Shown piece by piece: positions 27,703-33,839 of a DNA stretch of 33,839 bases. The stretch lies in assembly GCA_028707275.1 (NCBI GenBank), contig JAQTUP010000013.1:1-33839 (forward strand), written 5' to 3'. Under the pieces are notes generated by a model, which worked only from the letters and a program-made list of their open reading frames with translations, was not told the DNA's origin and searched no databases. The position numbers were made by a program, and so were the translations under genes. Position 1 is the stretch's first letter, and the number at the start of each line of letters is the position of its first letter. This stretch comes from Gallionella sp. (lineage in GTDB: Bacteria > Pseudomonadota > Gammaproteobacteria > Burkholderiales > Gallionellaceae).

Positions 27703-27902
27703 CAGACGCAATTGACCAGGCGTGCGAGCAAGAGGCTTTTTTTCTGGCAAGTGCGTTAAGCAAGCAGGCGAAAAAGCCGCATTTGCAAGAAACTGGGACA
27801 TGTTTGAATTGCGAGGCAGTCGTGGCGGTTGGGCTGTTTTGTGATGCGGATTGTCGGGATGATTTTGAGCGCAGATGTAAATCCGAAAAACTAAATAAGT
27901 GA
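27699..27902 (+). CDS. Small zinc-knuckle protein
   Basis: 67 residues. Four cysteines (C35, C38, C48, C52: TCLNCEAVVAVGLFCDADCRDDFE) form a zinc ribbon of the type found in DksA/TraR-like and related small phage proteins. It overlaps Rz by four bases. It may modulate transcription or restriction; not known. Confidence 0.7.
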   Translation: MTDAIDQACEQEAFFLASALSKQAKKPHLQETGTCLNCEAVVAVGLFCDADCRDDFERRCKSEKLNK

Positions 27903-27910
27903 GATTAAAG

Positions 27911-28180
27911 ATGAAAAATAACCCAACCGTGACACAGCAACATATCCAGTCGATTATTCAGAATGATGCGTTTTATGTCTTCCCTGGCACGACGCTGACG
28001 GTGTGTTGTTTGACATTAAAAAATGGCTTTACCGTCTTGGGCGAAAGTGCGTGCGCGTGCCCAGAAAACTTCAACAAAGAACTGGGTGAGAAATATGCCC
28101 GCGAGAATGCTGAGAAAAAAATCTGGATGCTTGAAGGTTATCTGCTGAAGCAAAAGCTGTCTGATGCTGAAGAGGGGTAA
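27911..28180 (+). CDS. Gp49 family (phage N4 gp49 / Sf6 gene 66-like) protein
   Basis: 89 residues from ATG 27911 (a GTG at 27899 is also open). NDAFYVFPGTTLTVCCLTLKNGFTVLGESACACPENFNKELGEKYARENAEKKIWMLEGYLLKQ is the full Gp49 domain. The family is widespread in phages; its role is unknown. Confidence 0.85.
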   Translation: MKNNPTVTQQHIQSIIQNDAFYVFPGTTLTVCCLTLKNGFTVLGESACACPENFNKELGEKYARENAEKKIWMLEGYLLKQKLSDAEEG

Positions 28181-28183
28181 ATC

Positions 28184-28540
28184 GTGCAAATTTCAGTGGA
28201 ATTTACTTGGTTGGTTGGGCTGTTTTTCGCCTTTCTCGGCGTGTTGTGGGCGTTTGGCAAAATTCTGGTCAACCAGTTTGAGAAGCATCTTGAATTGCGT
28301 TTTGATGCGCAGGATAAAGCGCAAACGGCAGCAGCGACGCATTGGGAACAACGGTTTTATTCTGTTGAGGATATGACTAGGCGAGCGGCTCAAGATATTG
28401 TGAATTTGAAGATAGATTTACCCAAGGTTTATGTACAGCGCGAGGATTGGATTCGGTTCGCCACTTCGTTCGATCACAAGATTGATTCGATTAACCATGC
28501 GATACACCAATTAACGGAGAAGTTCCATGCACGAAATTGA
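28184..28540 (+). CDS. Membrane protein, Mu gp25-position (possible holin-related)
   Basis: 118 residues from GTG 28184. One transmembrane segment at residues ~7-29 (FTWLVGLFFAFLGVLWAFGKILV), followed by a long helical domain (ELRFDAQDKAQTAAATHWEQRFYSVEDMTRRAAQDIVNLK). Mu-like phages carry a similar membrane gene just before gp26. A role in lysis is possible, not shown. Confidence 0.72.
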   Translation: MQISVEFTWLVGLFFAFLGVLWAFGKILVNQFEKHLELRFDAQDKAQTAAATHWEQRFYSVEDMTRRAAQDIVNLKIDLPKVYVQREDWIRFATSFDHKIDSINHAIHQLTEKFHARN

Positions 28541-28838
28541 TTTAGAGAAGAGCCAGCGCGGGGTGGCACGTTGGACGATTCTGCGCGCATTGGACGCGGG
28601 GCGGCCGCATCCAGTGAATGAAGATACCTTGCTGCGCGTGCTACATGATATTGAGATTCCGTATTCGATGAACCAGTTGCGCCGAGATTTGGATTATTTG
28701 GAATGCTGCACGCTGGTCGAAGTGTCGGGTCGCAAAGACTCTCCGTTATGGATGGCGAAACTTTCACGCCACGGCATTGATGTGGTGGAATATACCGTTG
28801 CGTGTGACGCTGGCATTAGTCGCCCGCCGAAGTATTGA
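28527..28838 (+). CDS. Mu gp26-like winged-helix protein
   Basis: 103 residues. RGVARWTILRALDAGRPHPVNEDTLLRVLHDIEIPYSMNQLRRDLDYLECCTLVEVSGRKDSPLWMAKLSRHGIDVVE is a winged helix found between the membrane gene and the small terminase in many Mu-like phages. It could be a DNA-packaging accessory or regulator. It overlaps the previous gene by 14 bases. Confidence 0.8.
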   Translation: MHEIDLEKSQRGVARWTILRALDAGRPHPVNEDTLLRVLHDIEIPYSMNQLRRDLDYLECCTLVEVSGRKDSPLWMAKLSRHGIDVVEYTVACDAGISRPPKY

Positions 28839-28846
28839 GGTCTGAT

Positions 28847-29389
28847 ATGCCACCACGTAGCAAAATCGCCAAACTACCCGCCGCTGTGTTGCGGTGGCTG
28901 ACTAACGCACTGTCTGAAAATGGCTATAGCGATTACGAGCTATTAGCCGCCGCGTTAAGAGAACAAGGTTTTAATATCAGCAAAACCTCTCTACACCGCT
29001 ATGGGCAGAACCTTGAGCGCAACTTGGCGTTGGTGCGGGCGACCACTCAGGCGGCGGCGGATATTGCGGCAACTGCGCCCGATGATGCGGATTTGCGCTC
29101 TGCCGCGACGATCAGCCTGATTCAGTCCAATATCTTTGATGTGCTATTGAAACTGGAAGAAGCCAATGACGAAACCGACCCCGCTGAACGGCTAAAGATG
29201 CTGGGCTACGGGGCTAAAAGCGTCGCTGAATTAACTAAGTCTAGCGTGTTGTTGAAGCGGTTCCAGATTGAAATGCGTGCCAAAGCCGAAGCGGCAGCGA
29301 ATGATGCGGTTGAAATTGGGCGTAAAGGTGGATTATCTGCCGAGGCGATGGATGCGATTAAAAAAGGCATTTTAGGGATCGTATCGTGA
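28847..29389 (+). CDS. Small terminase subunit (DUF3486, Mu gp27)
   Basis: 180 residues from ATG 28847, with GAGG six bases before it. PRSKIAKLPAAVLRWLTNALSENGYSDYELLAAALREQGFNISKTSLHRYGQNLERNL is the diagnostic DUF3486 start with an HTH. It recognises the phage end for headful packaging in Mu. Overlaps the large subunit by four bases. Confidence 0.9.
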   Translation: MPPRSKIAKLPAAVLRWLTNALSENGYSDYELLAAALREQGFNISKTSLHRYGQNLERNLALVRATTQAAADIAATAPDDADLRSAATISLIQSNIFDVLLKLEEANDETDPAERLKMLGYGAKSVAELTKSSVLLKRFQIEMRAKAEAAANDAVEIGRKGGLSAEAMDAIKKGILGIVS

Positions 29390-30906
29390 CCCTAGCGAAG
29401 AAAAAAAAGACTATGGATTCCCCGTCGCCCGCGCTGGTTCTTGACGGCGTTTTATTACCTTATCAAAAAAAATGGGTAGGAGATAACGCCGATGTCGCTG
29501 TCTGGGAAAAATCTCGACGTATTGGTGCGTCGTGGGCTGATGCGGCTGATGCTGTTTTGACTGTATCCCCTGCCGAAGGGGGGATGGACGCGTTGTACAT
29601 TGGGTATTCTGAGGACATGACCCGCGAATATATTGCCGATTGTGCGATGTGGGCGAAGGCTTTTAATCAGGCATCTAGCGCGATGAACGAGTTCTTATAT
29701 GAGGATGAAGGTCAAGCCATTAAGGCGTTTCGGATTGATTTCGCCAGCGGGCATAAAATTCTTGCGTTATCTTCTCGCCCTCGGTCTATTCGGGGGAAAC
29801 AGGGAAAGGTAACCATTGATGAAGCCGCATTCCACGATGATTTAGCGGGGCTGATGAAAGCGGCATTGGCGATGCTAATCTGGGGCGGAAAGGTGCGCTT
29901 GCTGTCGTCGCATAACGGCGACGCGAATCCGTTTAATGAGTTGGTCAAGGATATTCGGGCTGGAAAATTGCCGTATTCTCTGCACCGCACGACGTTTGAA
30001 GAGGCTTTAAACGATGGACTCTATGAACGAGTAAAGCTGATTCGTGGTAAACGAATGCAGGAAAAAAGCCGTGAAGAATGGGCGGCTAAGATTTACAAGC
30101 AATATGGAGAAAGTGCAACAGAGGAGCTAGACGTTGTACCAAGCGAGGGCAGTGGCCGTTATTTCACGCGGATGATGATTGAGGCATGTATGCAGCCTAA
30201 TATCCCTGTGATTCGATTGGTGCATCACAACGAATTCACCATGTTACCTGAGCATATTCGCTTTGCCGAAACGACGGATTGGTGCGAGGCGCATCTTTTA
30301 CCGTTGTTAAAGGTATTACCACCGAATCAAGATCACTTCTTTGGCGAAGACTTTGCGCGCAGCGGGGACTTGACCGCCATCTGGGTTTTGTCCCAGGAAC
30401 AAAACTTGACCTTATTTACGCCGTTGGTGGTTGAGCTGCGCAATGTACCTTTCGAGCAACAACGTCAAATCCTGTTTTACATCATTGACCGTTTGCCGCG
30501 TTTTAAAGCAGGGGCGATGGATGCGCGGGGGAATGGTCAATACTTGGCAGAAGTGGCGATGCAAAAGTATGGCGCGGCGCGGATCGCGCAAGTGATGTTG
30601 ACGCAAGAGTGGTATCGCGAACACATGCCGCCGTTTAAGGCCTCAATTGAGGATAAGAAAATCATCCTACCCGCCGATGCGGACGTGTTGTCTGATTTGC
30701 GAATGGTGGCGATGGATAAGGGTGTGGCAAAAGTGCCTGATACCGCTAAGACTAAGGGCAGCGATGGACGGGATCGGCATGGGGATACAGCGGTGGCGGT
30801 CTCTTTGGCTTTTTTTGCTTGTCGCACGATGGAAGGCGTTGTCATTGAGTTCACCTCGATTGGCGGGCGCAGAGCGAGTACCAACATGTCGGATTATTTA
30901 GGTTAA
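29386..30906 (+). CDS. Large terminase subunit (Mu gp28-like)
   Basis: 506 residues, GTG start. A variant Walker A (WEKSRRIGAS, residues 40-49) and Walker B (VTIDEA, 142-147) form the packaging ATPase. Acidic residues of the RNase H-like nuclease are D322 (FGEDFARSGD), D379 (GAMDARGNG) and D467 (RHGDTAVA). It cleaves and packages DNA together with flanking host sequence in Mu-like phages. Confidence 0.94.
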   Translation: MTLAKKKKTMDSPSPALVLDGVLLPYQKKWVGDNADVAVWEKSRRIGASWADAADAVLTVSPAEGGMDALYIGYSEDMTREYIADCAMWAKAFNQASSAMNEFLYEDEGQAIKAFRIDFASGHKILALSSRPRSIRGKQGKVTIDEAAFHDDLAGLMKAALAMLIWGGKVRLLSSHNGDANPFNELVKDIRAGKLPYSLHRTTFEEALNDGLYERVKLIRGKRMQEKSREEWAAKIYKQYGESATEELDVVPSEGSGRYFTRMMIEACMQPNIPVIRLVHHNEFTMLPEHIRFAETTDWCEAHLLPLLKVLPPNQDHFFGEDFARSGDLTAIWVLSQEQNLTLFTPLVVELRNVPFEQQRQILFYIIDRLPRFKAGAMDARGNGQYLAEVAMQKYGAARIAQVMLTQEWYREHMPPFKASIEDKKIILPADADVLSDLRMVAMDKGVAKVPDTAKTKGSDGRDRHGDTAVAVSLAFFACRTMEGVVIEFTSIGGRRASTNMSDYLG

Positions 30907-30909
30907 ACC

Positions 30910-32364
30910 ATGGACAACGATACTAAAAAACCTGTGACGTATGAGATTGCTTCGGTCAAGAATGACCCGTTTTCTCCTACTTTTGCGGGGTTGCTGAATC
31001 AAGAGGATGATACGCTGCTGACGCGAGGGCAGGGCAAGGGCATCAAGCTATACGAAGAGCTGGAACGGGACGGTAAAGTCTTTGCCACGCTGAATAAACG
31101 CAAAATGGCAGTGATTGCGCGACCATGGGAGGTTAAGCCAGCCAGCAATAAACGTGCGGACGTTTTGGCTGCTGATATTGTGCGCGAGCAACTGACGCGC
31201 ATCAATTTTGATGACCTCTGTTTGGCTTTGTTGGATGCGATTAACAAGGGGTTCTCGGTCGGCGAAGTGATTTGGGAGCAATCGGGCAATCAGATCGTCG
31301 CGGATCGGGTGATGCCACGCAATCAACGACGGTTTTTGTTTGGTGACCGTTATGAGTTGCGTTTGGTCTCGAATGCCAATATGTTGACAGGCGATGAGAT
31401 GCCAAATAAGAAGTTTATTGTGCATAGCCTTGGATCTAAGGATGGCAGCCCTTATGGCCATGGGCTGGGGAGTCGTTTGTTCTGGTTAGTCTGGTTCAAG
31501 CGTCAAGGCATGGGCTTTTGGATGACGTTTTTGGATAAGTTTGGTAGTCCTACCGTGATTGGTAAGTATCCAAAGAACGACCCAGAAGGGAAGAAGACCT
31601 TGATTGAGGCGTTGTCTGCGGTTTCTCACGATACAGGCATTGCGATTCCTGAAGGTATGATTGTGGAGCTGTTGGAGGCTTCACGCGGCGGTAATGGTAG
31701 TTATGAGTCCATGTGCCGTTATATGGATGAACAAATTGCAGATTGCGTGTTGGGTGACCCTGAAGGGTCGAAAGGTTCGGGCGGTGCGGTGGCTTCTGCG
31801 GCGATCACGCGCAACGAAGTGCGTCTGGAGTTGGTTAAATTCGATGCAGATATGCTGTCTGCGACACTGAATAAAACGCTGATTAAGTGGATTTCTGAGT
31901 TCAATGTCCCTGATGCCACGCCGCCGACTGTATGGCGCAAGATTGTGCCGTCGGTTTCCGCCGCCGACATGAAACTGGTCGCGGAAAAAGACGAGATTCT
32001 GGATAGATTGGGGCTTGAACCTGATGAAAACTATATCCGTGATACTTATGGGGAAGGGTGGAAACGGAAGGCTGTGGTGACGGCTAAACCTGTTAACTTT
32101 GCAGAAAACGAACCTGATCCGATGACGGTGGATGAGGCACTGGCAAAACAGTTGTCTGTACAGTCCGCATCTGCTTGGAATGTCGTTTTGGAGAAGATTC
32201 GTGATGTGGTTGCACAGGCGGATAGCTTGAATGGGTTGAAGGATGACCTTGTGGCACATTTTGGAGACTATTCAACTGATGATCTGGTGAATGTGATGGC
32301 GACAGGCTTTGCCTTGGCTGAATTGCGCGGGATCAGTGAGGTGATGGATCGTTATGCCAAATAA
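30910..32364 (+). CDS. Portal protein (DUF935, Mu gp29-like)
   Basis: 484 residues. YEELERDGKVFATLNKRKMAVIARPWEVKPAS, NKGFSVGEVIWEQSGNQIV and GKYPKNDPEGKKTLIEALSAVSHDTGIAIPEGMIVELLEASRGGNGSYES are typical DUF935 portal segments. It forms the dodecameric vertex ring through which DNA enters. Overlaps the F-like gene by 11 bases. Confidence 0.93.
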   Translation: MDNDTKKPVTYEIASVKNDPFSPTFAGLLNQEDDTLLTRGQGKGIKLYEELERDGKVFATLNKRKMAVIARPWEVKPASNKRADVLAADIVREQLTRINFDDLCLALLDAINKGFSVGEVIWEQSGNQIVADRVMPRNQRRFLFGDRYELRLVSNANMLTGDEMPNKKFIVHSLGSKDGSPYGHGLGSRLFWLVWFKRQGMGFWMTFLDKFGSPTVIGKYPKNDPEGKKTLIEALSAVSHDTGIAIPEGMIVELLEASRGGNGSYESMCRYMDEQIADCVLGDPEGSKGSGGAVASAAITRNEVRLELVKFDADMLSATLNKTLIKWISEFNVPDATPPTVWRKIVPSVSAADMKLVAEKDEILDRLGLEPDENYIRDTYGEGWKRKAVVTAKPVNFAENEPDPMTVDEALAKQLSVQSASAWNVVLEKIRDVVAQADSLNGLKDDLVAHFGDYSTDDLVNVMATGFALAELRGISEVMDRYAK

Positions 32365-33172
32365 GCTGACCCAAGCGGCTATAACTTTTCCGCAGACGTT
32401 AACGGAGCCAAGAGGATTTATTGCCAATCCTTTTAAAGAGCAGGTCGATTTTTTTAGGCAGAAGATTAATCTACCCTCTGAGCGGTGGGATGATATTTGG
32501 CAGGCGGCTCACGACAAAGCATTTATCGTGGCGGGTGCGATGAACGCTGATCTGGTATCTGATTTTCGTGGGGCGGTAGATAAGGCGATTCACGACGGGG
32601 AAAGCCTAGGAGAATTCCGCAAGCGGTTTGATCAGATTGTCTCGAAAAACGGTTGGACGGGATGGACAGGTGAAGGATCACAAGCTGGGCGCGATTGGCG
32701 CACGTCTATTATTTATCAGACGAATCTATCAACCAGTTATGCGGCAGGGCGTTGGGCACAACTGCACGATCCTGACCTGATTAAGATGATGCCCTATTTG
32801 ACTTATGTTCATCATGATTCTCGTCACCCCCGCCCGATTCATTTAAGTTGGAATGGTTTTACTGCCCCACGCGATCATGATTTTTGGAAGACGCACGCGG
32901 TACCAAACGGCTGGTTATGCCATTGCTCGATTGAGGCAGCATCGGAGGCTGATTACGCGGCGGCGAAGGCTGCTGGCAAGCATGAACCTCCAGTTGGTTG
33001 GGACAATCTAAATCCCAAAACAGGTGAGCAAGTGGGGATTGATAAAGGCTTTGGCTATGCGCCAGGGGCGAGTGTAAATAAACCGATGAAGTCATTTATT
33101 AACCAAAAGCTAATTAAATTAGATACGCCACTAAGGGATGCGTTATTGAAGTTGCTCGCTCCTTTTCTATAA
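32354..33172 (+). CDS. F: Minor head morphogenesis protein (Mu F/SPP1 gp7-like)
   Basis: 272 residues, shorter than Mu F (~425), so it is the core domain version. RDWRTSIIYQTNLSTSYAAGRWAQL (residues ~114-137) and the W178..NGWLCHCS (185-192) motifs are the conserved centre of the phage Mu F-like head protein family. It acts with the portal in procapsid assembly. Confidence 0.88.
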   Translation: MPNKLTQAAITFPQTLTEPRGFIANPFKEQVDFFRQKINLPSERWDDIWQAAHDKAFIVAGAMNADLVSDFRGAVDKAIHDGESLGEFRKRFDQIVSKNGWTGWTGEGSQAGRDWRTSIIYQTNLSTSYAAGRWAQLHDPDLIKMMPYLTYVHHDSRHPRPIHLSWNGFTAPRDHDFWKTHAVPNGWLCHCSIEAASEADYAAAKAAGKHEPPVGWDNLNPKTGEQVGIDKGFGYAPGASVNKPMKSFINQKLIKLDTPLRDALLKLLAPFL

Positions 33173-33200
33173 AGTTAACAACTGGCTGGCAGGAGTAAAA

Positions 33201-33728
33201 ATGATTGAAATCAAAGTCGACAATAAATCTGTACTTGACTCTTTAGAGAGGCTTTCTAAAGCAGCAGCAAATCCTCGACCTGCTTTGCTGACTATTGGTG
33301 AGCATCTAGTAAAAACGACTAAGGCTCGCTTCGATACGAGTACTGCTCCTGATGGGACGAAGTGGAAGCCGAATAAAGAATCGACTTATCTTAAGCAGTT
33401 AGTGAACTCTAAGGGCGGCATTTCAAAAAGTCTTCACGGTAAGAGTGGACGAATCAATGCTTCGGGTGAGCGGAAAATAATGTCCAAACGTCCGCTTGTT
33501 GATAAAGGCCCGCTTGGACGTAGCAGCATTTCTTATTACTTATCTGGCGGTGATTTGTTTTGGGGCTCTTCGATGAAGTATGCTGCGATGCAACAGTTCG
33601 GCGGAGAGAAGAGTCGATTCCCGAATCTATGGGGTGATATTCCAGACCGTCCATTTTTGGGCGTGTCTTTAGATGATGAATCTAAAATATTAAGCGTCGT
33701 GAATGATTTTTTGCGGAGTGCTGTTTAG
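33201..33728 (+). CDS. G: Virion morphogenesis protein G (phage tail completion, Mu gp31-like)
   Basis: 175 residues. VDNKSVLDSLERLSKAAANPRPALLTIGEHLVKTTKARFDTSTAPDGTKWKPN at the start and MKYAAMQQFGG ... IPDRPFLGVS near the end are the Phage_tail_S/gpG family hallmarks. It is the last gene of the rightward transcript here, whereas in Mu it is followed directly by I. AGGAG precedes the ATG. Confidence 0.9.
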   Translation: MIEIKVDNKSVLDSLERLSKAAANPRPALLTIGEHLVKTTKARFDTSTAPDGTKWKPNKESTYLKQLVNSKGGISKSLHGKSGRINASGERKIMSKRPLVDKGPLGRSSISYYLSGGDLFWGSSMKYAAMQQFGGEKSRFPNLWGDIPDRPFLGVSLDDESKILSVVNDFLRSAV

Positions 33729-33839
33729 TTTCATATTGTGCAAGTCATTTGCATTTTGTATTCCAACACTTCCCGCTTCATTCCGCTTAGTCCCACATTT
33801 ATCGCGCTTTTCCCCCTTCAATTATCTAGCTCGTGTTTA
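33729..33839. other. Right terminal region of the prophage, non-coding
   Basis: AT-rich stretch after the last gene. It contains an inverted copy of the left-end word (ATTTATCGCG, 33797-33806), a TTCCCGCTTCA/TTCCGCTTAG direct repeat (~33769-33790), and an ATTGTGCAA word at 33735-33743. A CA dinucleotide ending (CTTCA, about 15 bases after the repeat) is a candidate terminus, but the exact end cannot be fixed. Confidence 0.5.
33797..33806 (-). repeat. Right-end inverted copy of the CGCGATAAAT word
   Basis: On the minus strand it reads CGCGATAAAT, identical to the two left-end copies and in inverted orientation relative to them. This pairing is expected for transposase sites at opposite ends of one element. 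Confidence 0.5.

Noticed and set aside
1..33839. CRISPR array, tRNA genes or insertion sequences
   Set aside because: No spaced repeat array, cloverleaf sequence or IS-type transposase other than the phage's own was seen.

Overview
The window looks like a nearly complete Mu-like transposable prophage of a Gram-negative bacterium. The evidence is a DDE transposase followed by a MuB-type ATPase, a GemA-type protein, a Mor-family activator, and a full set of Mu-type head and contractile-tail genes. The Ner-like regulator resembles the BcepMu gp16 family, and spanins (Rz/Rz1) are present, so the host is probably a beta- or gammaproteobacterium. I cannot name the host from this sequence. No tRNA, rRNA, CRISPR array or insertion sequence was seen.

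Layout. The extreme left (1-345) and extreme right (33729-33839) are largely non-coding and share an inverted 10-bp word, CGCGATAAAT, as expected for transposase-binding ends. From 15338 leftward to 345, all on the minus strand, lies the late block: protease/scaffold I, decoration protein, major capsid, gp35/36/37-like proteins, sheath, tube, gp41 with a frameshifted extension, tape measure, gp43-gp48 baseplate genes, tail fibre and a probable fibre chaperone. Between 15.4 and 17.4 kb are a small plus-strand gene, two minus-strand membrane-protein genes (possible lysogenic-conversion genes) and an HTH repressor. From 17.46 kb rightward runs the early operon: Ner-like protein, small unknowns, IclR-like HTH, transposase, ATPase, Lar-like protein, DUF3164-like protein and GemA, followed by Mor. 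After a terminator comes the rightward late block: Rz/Rz1, Gp49-like protein, gp25/26/27-like proteins, large terminase, portal, F and G.

Compared with Mu, the I-to-tail-fibre block is inverted and placed on the other side of the repressor, so late genes are transcribed outward in two directions. The best finding concerns how this is co-ordinated. A 45-bp element with fixed internal spacing occurs four times: a CGGAAA-NN-TTTCCG palindrome, then WCTTAC, 19 bp, and a TAAMCT-like hexamer. Each copy is upstream of a late transcription unit and in the direction of transcription: before the rightward lysis/terminase genes, before I, before gp43 and before gp46. The first three positions correspond to the Mu late promoters Plys, PI and PP. 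I infer that these are the late promoters, probably bound by the single Mor/C-family protein at 26136-26546. Two copies sit so close to the start codon that the mRNAs may be leaderless.

Other points of interest are a probable -2 frameshift between gp41 and gp41', twin palindromes inside an early gene that are read in different frames, an operator embedded in a near-consensus early promoter, an antisense three-helix membrane protein that could be a holin or accessory gene, and the absence of any recognisable endolysin.
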